From assembly GCA_009911355.1 (NCBI GenBank), contig QXXE01000033.1, forward strand, positions 1 through 41,804: a DNA stretch of 41,804 nt, written 5' to 3'. This DNA comes from Clostridiaceae bacterium. Lineage in GTDB: Bacteria; Bacillota; Clostridia; Oscillospirales; Butyricicoccaceae. How positions within the stretch are numbered: position 1 is the first letter of the stretch; each line of letters begins with the position of its first letter. The notes under the pieces are model-generated. The model searched no databases. It worked only from the letters and a program-made list of their open reading frames with translations, and was not told where the DNA came from. Position numbers and translations under genes: made by a program. Positions 16,026 to 25,273 of this stretch are shown one piece after another.

Positions 16026-16107
16026 ATATATACCAAAATTCCACGAAAACAGAAAGATTTTCTCTATAGCAAGTAAAATTTGTACCATCAAACGGTTTGG
16101 TATATAT
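16026..16107. repeat. AT-rich 12-bp inverted repeat pair
   Basis: ATATATACCAAA (16026-16037) and TTTGGTATATAT (16096-16107) are exact inverse copies 58 bp apart in an AT-rich stretch ahead of the recombination operon. They could be a repressor-binding pair, a promoter region or an element-end relic. The rest of 15961-16246 holds no gene. Confidence 0.5.
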
Positions 16108-16246
16108 AATAATCTTCCAAACCCGAGCGATATATATCCTAAATACACTCACACAGGGTTTATTTTTTACAGGAGCCTATTCGAATCCATCTGTTGTCCA
16201 AGTGCTTCAGAACATCTTGATCAATCGTGAGGCCAAACCAAATCCG

Positions 16247-17193
16247 TCATGAGGCATAGTCGCCATTCTTCCATTTGCCGCTATAAATCAGCTTCCCATT
16301 TTCATCATAGGATTTTCCACTGCCGTCACGTCTGCCGTTCTTCCAATTGCCATCATACATTTTTTGACCGTTATCATAATAGGGGGTTCCCTTTCCGTTT
16401 CGATTTCCGTTTTTCATTTCCCCATCAAAGATAAGCTTTCCGTCAATATAATATTTTTCATTTCCTGTCTCGACACCTTTCTTCGCATGTGTGACAACTA
16501 CTGAGGGATAGCAGGGGCCTCCCCAATAATGATCTGGGCCGTTGGCATCGAGAATTTGCACTTCGTCCAAGACAAATATATTCATTTTCCCGTGTTCTTT
16601 CCCATCAGACCATTCGCCATCTTCACAGACATAAGCGCACAGATAAATTTCAGCTAATGCATATGCAGAGTCCATTTTACCATCCTGTGTAATTGTGGTC
16701 AGCGCGGAACTCCCTGTAGGAACATCTTTCCCGAAAAAACGCGCACCATAGCCATCATACCGGCCTTTCGAAAAGTTGCCGGCATAGACAATCAGCGAGA
16801 GCGTTGTCATATCGCTTAAATCAACCGCGCCACGGGTTAGCACTCCAAAGCCGTCTGGACGGTTGCTCTTGGTTTTTCCATAGTACCGGTATTGCTGCTC
16901 ATAGCTTTTATTTGTGACCGCATAATAGTTTTCGCCAAAAAGGCCGCCATCTTCAAGCATAACCGCAGCGGGCTCTTCTTGAAGCACTTTTTTCATTTTC
17001 TTAATAATCTCTTTCCGATCAGATGTACAATGCACTTTGATCCCTGCGGCATCCAAATAGGGCTCATGGAACAAAACGAACAGCACATCTGATGTGTCAG
17101 AAGTTGAAAGCTCCCTACCTCAGATGCACATCCGTTTGCGATAATCGCAAAAAGAAGTATCAGCAGGCTCAGTACAATAAAATTCTTTTTCAC
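16247..17193 (-). pseudogene. MORN-repeat lipoprotein gene, interrupted by one frameshift
   Basis: GTG 17193, with GGAGG 8 bp upstream, starts a lipoprotein signal peptide (VKKNFIVLSLLILLFAII, then ANGC with Cys22). Near 17110-17120 the frame is lost, and the remaining about 290 residues continue in another frame as SDTSDVLFVLFHEPYLDAAG and so on. The C-terminal 70 residues are MORN-like repeats (GEMKNGNRNGKGTPYY, GNWKNGRRDGSGKSY, GKWKNGDY). If the frameshift is a sequencing error, this is a surface lipoprotein; otherwise it is broken. It is third in a coupled operon, its GTG overlapping the stop of a 40-aa ORF. The MORN array suggests binding to membrane or partner proteins. Confidence 0.7.
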
Positions 17194-17312
17194 AATAACT
17201 TCCTCCATTTCATATCATTTCTATCGCCTATTTTCCCACTATGTTCTTTATTCTGACAGAATAAGAAGACTGTTGCAATGCATATCAGGAGAACAGCCAG
17301 AATTGTCAGCAT
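17190..17312 (-). CDS. 40-residue single-pass membrane peptide
   Basis: ATG 17312 overlaps the stop of the 750-aa gene (ATGCTGA), and its own TGA overlaps the next start (GTGA). The peptide has one hydrophobic segment (MLTILAVLLICIATVFLFC) followed by a charged tail of about 20 residues. The double overlap shows it is a real, translationally coupled gene between two envelope genes. It may help assemble or anchor the 750-aa membrane protein with the lipoprotein. I know no family for it. Confidence 0.65.
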   Translation of the reverse strand: MLTILAVLLICIATVFLFCQNKEHSGKIGDRNDMKWRKLL

Positions 17313-19558
17313 GACTTTTTTGCTGTCCAGCCACGTATCCGCTTCACATTTTCTTCCTGCTTATCCTCATCAAAAGACAGCTGGGAAACCGCAAACGGAA
17401 CAGCGGTCCCGATGATATATCCGAGATAATAGCGAAACGATGCGTCTTGAAAAAAAGTAACGATAAGCGAGACCAAATATCGGACAATTCCGATGATAAT
17501 ATGCTTTATGGGGAGCCAGAGCAGCCCCAGAACTGCCCAAAGGATGTTGCCAATCAGTCCGAAATCAAAGCCCCGAACATACTCAAAGAATCCGTTTACA
17601 AAAATGTCCCCGATGCATCGCCCGAAAACAACCAGCCCATTGATCAATCCGTTCACGAAGGTGAGGGAATCCGTTACATGCACATCTGTCAGCATCAGGG
17701 AAACGCCTTTCACCGTGACATCTTTCTGCGCAAAAGCCGCTGTCCCTGACAAGGGGAAGAAATAACTTGCAATCACAATGGCTAACAAGGCGATTGAGCT
17801 GAACGTACTGAATACTTTGGCTGTTTGGAGCTCTTTGGCATTTTCATATTGGAACAATTCGTTGAGCAATTCCGATTTGGCTTCATCGGAAAAGTCTGCG
17901 TCTTCGATCCGATGGCGAAAAAGGGCGCTGTCCTGCCTTGGATTTCCGGCAGCAAAGTCCGCTCGGATTTGTTGATAAAGCTGCTCTGCCGCTCTTGCGG
18001 CTTCTCGTGAGGAATACTCTTTTCCGAGTGTTGTCCGCAGTTCCAAATCGATTGCAGTCAGCCTGTTGTCAATTTCAGACCGATAGGAATCGGCAACGGA
18101 CGGCGGGAGCGATTCTGCATTGACATCTTCTTTCAATTGAAAAAGGGGAATTTCAGCGGATGCGTCTTTTCCACAGTCCTCCAGCCGCTGTGACAGCTGC
18201 TGCACAAGAGGGCGAAGCTGCTGGGCTTGCTGCGGTGTCTCGCATAGAAAACTGCTGCCGTCCGGCAGTGGCGCTACTGTGCGAAGCTGCCTGTCCAGTT
18301 CATTCCATTTCCGATGAAGGGTTTCCCTGTGGGCTGTCGCCGGCTTAGAAGTGAGCACAGTCATTTTCTGTTCGCCATCGGCGATGGAGCTAAGATCGTC
18401 GTAATTGATTCCCTGTTCGATTTCATGAACCCGCTTCAGCTCCAACCGAGCGGCGTCAGCTTCTTCCCTTGTTGGTAAAAGCATTCCGTCAACCGTCCGA
18501 TACTCTGTATCAAATCGTTCGACTGCGGCTTGAATCTTTTTCGTTTGTTCGGTTTCCGCAGTGTAATTCAGACGCTGCCGCTCCTCTTCGATTTTCGCCG
18601 CGGCCGACTTCGCCTGCGCCTCTGTATCAAGAGGGAGCGACCGCGCAAATTCATCAAGCTGCCGTCCCTTCTCATGATGGATGACCGACATTCCAAAATG
18701 CTTCTCGGCGTTCTCCAAAGAACCGTCTTGATCTCCGAAGGCTTGCAGAGCCACGCGATACCATGCTTCTTGATAGGGGTCGAGTTGGAAAGCCTGAATC
18801 ATCGCCATGCGCCTCTGCTCGATATCACGGATTTGCGGAATATTTTTTACGATAGAAGCCGCTGCTTCTTTGTCCTCCGGAGAAACGGCCCCTTCAATCG
18901 CCAGGGTATCGGTTTCCATTTGTGCAAGACAGTCGATAAGTGCCATGTGGAGCGAACACACAGACCGGAATATACCTTCCTCAAGCATCGCTGCGGTCGC
19001 TTTATTCTGAAAAATCTTATTCATCTTGGCGCTTGCAGCCAGGGAAGAGCCGATTTGGGCTACTCCGTTGAACAGCATATGCCCAGCGCCTGTGACCATG
19101 TTGAGAGCCCCTGCGGTCATCGCGCCTTTGACTGCGCCCGATAGGCCAAACCCACCGCCGCTCCATCTGCCGCGCCCAGCCCTCCTGGCTGAGCGGTAAG
19201 CATCTTTTTCCTTTTCGTTCAAAACAATCTCAGCATATTGATCTTGGAGTGTCAGGTATGCGTCGTTTGCTGCGTCCAAAGTCTCTGGATACATATTCAT
19301 AAACCGGGTTTCATCCATCGTCAGAATTTGATGGTCAATCAGGATTTGAATGCACTGGTCAATTGCCGGTTTCATGCTTTGGTATATCTGGTCGGGCAGA
19401 TTTCGAACAGCCATTTCCAAAGAGGTATTCTTTTGATACAAGATTCGAAAGCTTTGCAGCGCCTGCTCCGCATCTTTTTGAAACATCAGCCGATATGTAT
19501 TGTAATGCTCGCGGTCAGGGCTGATTACAACGCTCTCACCCAATAGATGTAACTTCAT
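17306..19558 (-). CDS. Large unrecognised membrane protein (750 aa)
   Basis: The N-terminal 120 residues are helical. A glycine/alanine-rich hydrophobic stretch follows (about 133-175, FGLSGAVKGAMTAGALNMVT), then a long charged helical middle (about 200-550) likely to include coiled coil. The C-terminal part (about 560-725) has four or five hydrophobic segments, such as FSSIALLAIVIASYFF and LIGNILWAVLGLLWLPI. The last 25 residues are charged. I recognise no family. The start is ATG 19558, with AGGAG 11 bp upstream. It heads a coupled operon with a 40-aa membrane peptide and a MORN lipoprotein, so an envelope-associated role is likely; the first hydrophobic stretch resembles a membrane-inserting segment. 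Confidence 0.7.
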   Translation of the reverse strand: MKLHLLGESVVISPDREHYNTYRLMFQKDAEQALQSFRILYQKNTSLEMAVRNLPDQIYQSMKPAIDQCIQILIDHQILTMDETRFMNMYPETLDAANDAYLTLQDQYAEIVLNEKEKDAYRSARRAGRGRWSGGGFGLSGAVKGAMTAGALNMVTGAGHMLFNGVAQIGSSLAASAKMNKIFQNKATAAMLEEGIFRSVCSLHMALIDCLAQMETDTLAIEGAVSPEDKEAAASIVKNIPQIRDIEQRRMAMIQAFQLDPYQEAWYRVALQAFGDQDGSLENAEKHFGMSVIHHEKGRQLDEFARSLPLDTEAQAKSAAAKIEEERQRLNYTAETEQTKKIQAAVERFDTEYRTVDGMLLPTREEADAARLELKRVHEIEQGINYDDLSSIADGEQKMTVLTSKPATAHRETLHRKWNELDRQLRTVAPLPDGSSFLCETPQQAQQLRPLVQQLSQRLEDCGKDASAEIPLFQLKEDVNAESLPPSVADSYRSEIDNRLTAIDLELRTTLGKEYSSREAARAAEQLYQQIRADFAAGNPRQDSALFRHRIEDADFSDEAKSELLNELFQYENAKELQTAKVFSTFSSIALLAIVIASYFFPLSGTAAFAQKDVTVKGVSLMLTDVHVTDSLTFVNGLINGLVVFGRCIGDIFVNGFFEYVRGFDFGLIGNILWAVLGLLWLPIKHIIIGIVRYLVSLIVTFFQDASFRYYLGYIIGTAVPFAVSQLSFDEDKQEENVKRIRGWTAKKSC

Positions 19559-19797
19559 GCGCGATTCATCTCCTATTTCCCATCTTTTGACAGTTCAGCG
19601 TGAAAGAGTATATCCAATTCGCACGATCCTCTTTGCACTTGTATTGTTTGCCGAACGGAAATTCGCATATTTGTTTGCTAAGCTCGTTCTTTTTGGCCCT
19701 TCGGATGATATCTTTAATTATACAATATAAATCTTTAAATGTAAATATCCTTTTTGCTTTCTGCTAAAGTTATAACAAAAGGGAAAGAGGTATTATC

Positions 19798-20094
19798 ATG
19801 GATGTAGGGAAACGGATCACAGAGCTTCGGGAGGCAGCAGGGCTCACTACCAATCGGCTTGCGAACCTGTGCGGGCTGTCGCAGAGCTTTATCCGCTCGG
19901 TCGAGCTCGGCGAGAAGGGCATTACGGTCGAAAGCCTGCGGCTGGTGTGCGATACGCTGGGAATTTCTCTGCGGGATTTCTTCGATGTGCCAGATGAGGC
20001 CGAGATCATTGGAAGCGACCAGATTGCAGCGCTGATTGCGAGGCTGAATGTCCGTCAGAGGGAGGCCCTGATTAGCTTCCTGAAAACGCTCTAA
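19798..20094 (+). CDS. XRE-family DNA-binding regulator
   Basis: This 98-aa protein has a Cro/C1 helix-turn-helix in residues 5-60 (ITELREAAGLTTNRLANLCG, recognition helix SQSFIRSVELGEKG) and a short C-terminal helical tail. The start is ATG 19798, preceded by GAAAGAGG. It is divergent from the 750-aa membrane protein gene across a 239-bp AT-rich intergenic region, so it may control that operon. It could equally be a lone regulator left from a mobile element. An IS fragment starts right after it. Confidence 0.85.
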   Translation: MDVGKRITELREAAGLTTNRLANLCGLSQSFIRSVELGEKGITVESLRLVCDTLGISLRDFFDVPDEAEIIGSDQIAALIARLNVRQREALISFLKTL

Positions 20095-20103
20095 ACGCAA
20101 AAA

Positions 20104-20509
20104 AGGAGACTGTCCCATAAATTGTGTAAACCACAAAAAGAGTGTAGAATAGAATCACGAGTTTGGAGGTTTGACAAATGGGAAGAAGAAATCGCAGTCC
20201 AGAAGAAGAGGCCCGTCGAGCAAAGATACGGGAGCTGCTGGAGTTGAGCAGTGTAAGCAGTATGGAGGACATCCAGAATCTATTCAAAGAAACCATAGCG
20301 GAGTTCATGGAAGAAGGGCTGGACGCGGAACTGTCCGAGGAACTTGGTTATAGCAAATACGATTACCGGAACAAGGAGACGGATAACAGCCGCAATGGAC
20401 ACAGCTCCAAGAGGCTGCGAACCAGCTTCGGGACGGTAGACGTTGCCGTTCCCAGAGACCGGAAAGGTGAGTTTGAGCCGCGGCTGCTGAAGAAAAATCA
20501 GACTAGGCC
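20104..20509 (+). mobile_element. Truncated IS256-family element
   Basis: ATG 20178 opens the N-terminal part of an IS256-type transposase (EEGLDAELSEELGYSKYDYRN, then RNGHSSKRLRTSFGTVDVAVP), with the usual leader and probable left inverted repeat starting near 20104. The match ends after LLKKNQT at about 20504, where CTAG and a second IS sequence follow. About 300 residues, including the DDE triad, are missing, so it cannot be active. Confidence 0.8.
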
Positions 20510-20998
20510 TTGTTTGAAAAACGGAAGAGACTGTATCAAATCAATAAAATAACGATAGCAGCAAGGTGGACGAAGGCAAGGAAAGAAGCGTCAAGCTTGT
20601 CGTATCTGGTGGCAATGCGGCGAAACCATTTGATTTTCTGGAAGAAGCATTCCACTAAATGACGTTCCTTGTATAGGTGCCAGTCCACTGGCCATGGGTC
20701 AGGCGTGTTGCTTTTGGGTGGGATCACATAGCTGGCTCCCTGTTCCAAAATATAGTCCCGGATGGCTGCAGCTCCATAAGCCCGATCTGCCAGTACGCGG
20801 CTTTCTCGGATGCGGATCTGTTCCAGCAGTCGGATGGCATGAGAGGAATCGTGATCGTTCCCAGGGGACAGGAGAAATGCCACTGGATTCCCGAGGCCGT
20901 CCACAATTGTGTGCAGCTTTGTGTTCAGCCCGCCTCTGGTACGGCCAACTGCTTTTTCCCGGCAGGATATCCCTCTGCCGCTCCCGCCCGCGCCTGCA
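20507..20998 (-). mobile_element. Truncated IS5-family element inside the IS256 remnant
   Basis: A minus-strand reading frame from about 20990 to 20536 encodes the C-terminal half of an IS5-type (IS427-like) transposase: GRTRGGLNTKLHTIVDGLGN, then FLLSPGNDHDSS, ADRAYGA and the final LVECFFQKIKWFRRIATRYDK helix with the catalytic E. Its left end follows CTAG at 20503-20506, a typical IS5 target. The N-terminal half and right end are missing; the cut lies at the esterase terminator. Confidence 0.75.
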
Positions 20999-21038
20999 AA
21001 AAGGTACCCACCCCTCTGATTTGGGGTAGGTACCTTTT
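20999..21038 (-). terminator. Terminator of the esterase-transporter operon
   Basis: 16-bp arms (20999-21014 and 21023-21038, one G-U pair) enclose 8 bases and are followed on the minus strand by TTTTTGC. It lies 56 bp past the stop of the SLH esterase. Confidence 0.85.
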
Positions 21039-21094
21039 ATAAAAGTATGGAAGAACTCAATTTTTATGGTGGCTGACGCTGCGAAAGAGCGTGT

Positions 21095-23428
21095 TTATTG
21101 GAGGAACCGCACCAGAATCGCGGCAACCTCTGCCCGGGCAGCGGCCTTTTGTGGGGCGATCGCAGCATCGGACACCCCGGTCAGCAGTCCTTCGGCGTTT
21201 GCCCACTCCACTGCGCTGCGGGCGAATGTGCGGATCTGTGCAGCGTCGCCGAACCGGCTGAGGTCGGCTTTCGCAGAGACATCCCGCCCCTTGAACTGGG
21301 CGTAGCGGCAAAGGATCACCGCAAGCTGCTCACGGGTAACGCTGTCATCTGGGGCGAACGTGCCGTCCTCATAACCGCTGATGATTTTGTTCGCGGCAGC
21401 CCATCCGACAGCTTTGCTGTAATAGCTGCCAGCCGGCACATCCGGGAAGCCCGCTGCTTCGGCCTGCGGCTCGCCTTCAACGCGGTAGAGGATCGAAGTG
21501 AGCATTGCACGGCTGACCGGCGCGTTGGGCTCGAAGGTGGAGTCAGAAGTCCCGGAGACCCAGCCGTTTGCGGCAGCCGCTTCGACAGCTTGCTCCGCCC
21601 AGTGTCCGTCCATATCGGTGAACACCGGCTGTGTGACGGCAGCGTCCCGTTTGACCGGCGTCCCGTCGTAGCTGCGGGTGCCGTCCTGATCCAGGGTGAA
21701 ATGGGAGAAGAAGTCCTCCCAGATGATCTCGGCTTCCTCGGGCGTGTAGGCGTGCGGCGAGTTTTTCACCTCGGTAAAGCGCACCAACGGCACGCCCTGG
21801 GAATTCCGGTATTCGCGGGTGGCAAATATCCCAGACGGATCGGAGAAGGTCTTCGGGAGCCCCGCTACCCCATTAAACGCGGTCCAATAATCGATCGTCT
21901 TAGCGTCTGTCGAGCCGGGCTCCAGCTTGGCGGCGCCGTCCGTATCGTACTGCCCCTTCATGTTCCAAACCGGTACCGGTTCGCCCTCCGAGGGCACCTG
22001 CTCCTGGAACGCGCCCATGTTAGAGCCGACCGGCGCGACAGCGGCAAACAGGTCTGCGGCTTCCATCGCGAGCAGCCATGTCATGCAGGAGCCATTGGAA
22101 TGCCCGGTTGCATAGACCCTTGAATCGTCGATGCTGTAATCCGCTTTGGTCTTACGCACCATCTCGCGGAAATAAGCCACGTCATCGGTCACATCGGATA
22201 CCGGGATCCCCTGCAGCTCATTATTCCAGTACGGGACTGGGATATTTCCGAAAATATCATCGGTGGGGTAGCCCTGTGCAAAGGCGACGATAAAGCCGTT
22301 CTTTTCGGCGACATCCTGCCAGCGGCTATCGCCAGTGAAAGCGGTCATAGCGCTGGAATAACCATGAATGGCGACAACCAGCTGGACTTCGGTGCCCGCC
22401 TGATAGGTGGATGGCACATAGGTCATCCAGCGGCGAAGCTTGCCGCCTACCATCTGTTCGGTAGTAAAGAAGCCGGACTTCCCGTTGTTGGTGTGCTCGA
22501 CTGTCCATTCAAGGCGGCCATTCGGGCGGCCTACGAACCGCTGCACCTTCGAGAGGAACTCACCATAGAGGACCTCCGGCGAAACGCCTGCGGTGGCATC
22601 AGCCTCCGTGACCCAGACGCGGGCGGCACGATTGGAAAACACCTGCTGCGCATAACGGTTGGGGCTGCCCTCCTCAGCGGAGCTTGCAGCCACCCAGTAT
22701 CCCGCCGCGCGGCTGCTGCCATCGACCCCGACCAGCCACATCGGTACCGGGACTTCCCGGTTGGGGACCTTCAGCTCTTCGCGGCCTTCCAGCGAGTCAG
22801 CCTGCGCGAATGGGTAGCTGTACTGCCCCCCGACCGCCTCGGCGACCGCTTCTGGGACGGCCTCGCCGCCGACCGCAGCCGCACCGCAGACGATTGCAGG
22901 CCACTGCATCGCGAACTCCTGTGCCACGGTGCCGCCTTCGCCATAGCCGACTATGTAGAACGCACGTTCATCCAGATCAAACGCGGCGGTGATCTCGCCG
23001 GACTTATTCCGCACGGTGTCATAGACCTTTTTCAGGAACGCAGCATCGTCGCGGCCCTCCGGCGACTGCTCGGTATTCCATTCGCCGCCGTCCAGCGGCC
23101 CGGCTGCGACCAACGCAATCTGTTCCCGGTCGGCGACGGCCTTCCAGCCGCGCCCGGTCTCAGACTCCCAAAATGCCTGAGTGTCCGTGCCGTTCGGCGT
23201 TAGCAGCAGGACCCCGCCCGAGCAGGGCTGGAACTTGGAAGGGATGTAGACTGAATAGGTCCCGTTTTCTTCGTGGATTTCCTGCCCGTGGAAAATACCG
23301 GACACCGGCGGCAAATAAGGGTTCGCTGGGTCAACCGGTTGATACTGCGCAGCGCCCTGCGCGGTGCTGAACAGCAGCACGCCTGCCAGTGCGGCGGAAA
23401 CCAGGCTCTTTTTTACGTGTTGTTTCAT
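21095..23428 (-). CDS. Secreted SLH-anchored tandem esterase (PHB-depolymerase/feruloyl-esterase-like)
   Basis: This 777-aa protein has a signal peptide (1-25, KKSLVSAALAGVLLFSTAQG), two alpha/beta-hydrolase copies (about 40-300 and 315-580) and three SLH domains (about 602-650, 660-710 and 725-777) for cell-wall attachment. The second copy has the oxyanion strand VVAIHGYSS and nucleophile S444 in ATGHSNGSCMT, with H559 in NSPHAY as likely catalytic histidine. The first copy has GYGEGG (161-166), without the nucleophile serine. The start is ATG 23428, at the signal peptide, preceded by AGAAGG; the upstream open frame overlaps the previous gene. It probably removes acyl groups from plant polysaccharide at the cell surface. 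It is last in the operon with its cytoplasmic paralog and a GPH symporter. Confidence 0.8.
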   Translation of the reverse strand: MKQHVKKSLVSAALAGVLLFSTAQGAAQYQPVDPANPYLPPVSGIFHGQEIHEENGTYSVYIPSKFQPCSGGVLLLTPNGTDTQAFWESETGRGWKAVADREQIALVAAGPLDGGEWNTEQSPEGRDDAAFLKKVYDTVRNKSGEITAAFDLDERAFYIVGYGEGGTVAQEFAMQWPAIVCGAAAVGGEAVPEAVAEAVGGQYSYPFAQADSLEGREELKVPNREVPVPMWLVGVDGSSRAAGYWVAASSAEEGSPNRYAQQVFSNRAARVWVTEADATAGVSPEVLYGEFLSKVQRFVGRPNGRLEWTVEHTNNGKSGFFTTEQMVGGKLRRWMTYVPSTYQAGTEVQLVVAIHGYSSAMTAFTGDSRWQDVAEKNGFIVAFAQGYPTDDIFGNIPVPYWNNELQGIPVSDVTDDVAYFREMVRKTKADYSIDDSRVYATGHSNGSCMTWLLAMEAADLFAAVAPVGSNMGAFQEQVPSEGEPVPVWNMKGQYDTDGAAKLEPGSTDAKTIDYWTAFNGVAGLPKTFSDPSGIFATREYRNSQGVPLVRFTEVKNSPHAYTPEEAEIIWEDFFSHFTLDQDGTRSYDGTPVKRDAAVTQPVFTDMDGHWAEQAVEAAAANGWVSGTSDSTFEPNAPVSRAMLTSILYRVEGEPQAEAAGFPDVPAGSYYSKAVGWAAANKIISGYEDGTFAPDDSVTREQLAVILCRYAQFKGRDVSAKADLSRFGDAAQIRTFARSAVEWANAEGLLTGVSDAAIAPQKAAARAEVAAILVRFLQ

Positions 23429-23463
23429 GCAAATACCTTCTTTCCAATCTTGTTTGGACAGAC

Positions 23464-25263
23464 TTACGGAGTGTAAACGGTTTTGCCGTCTACGCGGGAG
23501 AACTTGGAGAAGAACTCTTCCCAGATGCGGAAGGACATCTCCGGCATCGTCGCGTGGGGCATGTAGTCGACCCAGGTGTAGCTGACCATCGGGGCGCCGT
23601 CCGCACGGCGGGTGCGCAGGTCGTGCCAGCGCCCGTCCACCTCCCAGCCCTCGTCCCAGCGTTCTGGCTTCGCGGGGGAAAGGCGGTTCACCTCGCGCCA
23701 AATGCGGATGCTGTCGCCGGTGTCGTTGCCATCGTCCGGGAGCGTGGGCAGCAGCCACGGCTCCTGCTCGCCGCCGAACATCCAGATTGGCATTTCGAGG
23801 CCGGGGCGGTCTTTCACCTCGGGCAGCTCTCGGATATCCATCCCGAAGCCCCGGAACAGGATGCCCGAGCAGGGCGCGGCGGCAGCGAACACATCGCTCA
23901 TTGCAAAGGCCAGCACCTGCGTCATGACCGAGCCGTGGGAGTGCCCGGTCGCGAATACGCGGGAGCGGTCGACGGCGTGCTCCGCGCAGGTTTTTTCGAG
24001 CACGGTACGGAAAAATTCCAGCTCATCGGGGCCGTTCGGCGCATTGTGCATGAAATTCCAGGCGGGCAGCGGCACGTTTTCCGCACTGCATACCGGGTTT
24101 TCCATTTCCATCCGCCCGGGGGTCGCGCTCGGGTGCACGACGAGGAAACCGTACTTGTCAGCGACCCTGTACCATTCCGAGTTGCCCGCGTAGATCTCGC
24201 CCGCGCAGGTGTAGCCGTGCATCGCGAACACGAGCGGTACCGGCTTTTGGGGCTCCTTCTTCACGCTTTCCGGGACGTAGACGTACCACTCGCGCATCCA
24301 CCCGCCGATTTCCTCGTAGTGGTATTCCATGCCGAGGTCGGCGACCGGGTCGCGGGTCACGCGCAGGTCGCCGCCGGGGCCGCTCATCCACCGGCGCTGA
24401 TGGTAAAGGAAGCCCTTCCAGATGCGCCGCAGGAGCGGTTTTGCATCGTCGGCGGAGGCCCCCGGCAGGCTGCTCACGCACACGCGGAACGCCTCTTTGT
24501 CCTGGTTCACCGCGTAGGGCGGTTCGGTGGTGCGGACATATTCCACGGTATCCGGGCTGAGCTGGTGCCCGGCTTCGGTGATGCCGCAGGCGGCGCGCCA
24601 GTAGGCAGCGGTGCCGTTGTCCGTGCCGAGCGGCGTGTCCGGGTCGTCGATCATCCACGCGGGCATGCCGATCTCACCCTTCCTGAGCCCTAAGCGGTGG
24701 GACTCGTCGACGAAGCCGTCGAGGTTCGTGCAGTAGTCCGCCGCTGCGGCCTCGCGGTAGCCCTCCGCGACCGCCGACCCGCCGACGCTCACAACGCCCG
24801 CCCAGACCGCCGGGTTCCACATGGCAGCCATATTCGCCAGCACGCCGCCCTCGCGGCAGCCGGTCAGGTAGAACTTGGATTCGTGGACGCAGAACCAGAA
24901 GCGCTCCGTCCCGGCGGTATAGACCGCGTCGATGTACGCCACGTCGCCGTCCGGCGTGCCGTAGGGCTCATCCGTGTGCCAGTGCCCGCCCTCCGGCTCG
25001 AGGAAAAACACGATCAGCTTTTCTTTCGTCTCCTCGGTATCCGCAATAGTGCGCCAGCCGCTGTCCCGCCAGAGGTCGTCGGCGGTTTTGCCGTCCTCCG
25101 GCAGCACGAACACGCCAGCCGTCGAGGGGCGCGCGCCCTCCGGGATATAATATAGGTAGCGGCGGCGCTTCCCGCCTACGTCCACGAAGCCCTCAAAGGT
25201 GCCCTGGTAAAGCGGGCGGAACGGGTCTTTCGGGTCGACCTCCCGATGGATATTCTGATACAT
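23464..25263 (-). CDS. Cytoplasmic tandem esterase, paralog of the SLH esterase
   Basis: This 599-aa protein repeats the two-hydrolase layout of the next gene but has no signal peptide or SLH domains. The second copy carries LVFAMHGYTC and nucleophile S442 in ATGHSHGSVMT, with H571 in YMPHAT as candidate histidine. The first copy has LTGCREGG, with R137 where the serine should be. The start is ATG 25263, with AGGAGG upstream; 26 further codons overlap the transporter gene. It follows the symporter by 10 bp. A surface/cytoplasmic pair suggests deacylation first outside, then again on imported oligosaccharide. Confidence 0.8.
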   Translation of the reverse strand: MYQNIHREVDPKDPFRPLYQGTFEGFVDVGGKRRRYLYYIPEGARPSTAGVFVLPEDGKTADDLWRDSGWRTIADTEETKEKLIVFFLEPEGGHWHTDEPYGTPDGDVAYIDAVYTAGTERFWFCVHESKFYLTGCREGGVLANMAAMWNPAVWAGVVSVGGSAVAEGYREAAAADYCTNLDGFVDESHRLGLRKGEIGMPAWMIDDPDTPLGTDNGTAAYWRAACGITEAGHQLSPDTVEYVRTTEPPYAVNQDKEAFRVCVSSLPGASADDAKPLLRRIWKGFLYHQRRWMSGPGGDLRVTRDPVADLGMEYHYEEIGGWMREWYVYVPESVKKEPQKPVPLVFAMHGYTCAGEIYAGNSEWYRVADKYGFLVVHPSATPGRMEMENPVCSAENVPLPAWNFMHNAPNGPDELEFFRTVLEKTCAEHAVDRSRVFATGHSHGSVMTQVLAFAMSDVFAAAAPCSGILFRGFGMDIRELPEVKDRPGLEMPIWMFGGEQEPWLLPTLPDDGNDTGDSIRIWREVNRLSPAKPERWDEGWEVDGRWHDLRTRRADGAPMVSYTWVDYMPHATMPEMSFRIWEEFFSKFSRVDGKTVYTP

Positions 25264-25273
25264 AGCTGCCTCC

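Noticed and set aside
23429..23758. N-terminal 110-codon extension of the SLH esterase
   Set aside because: It runs inside the upstream esterase gene and would bury the signal peptide; ATG 23428 gives a normal secreted protein.
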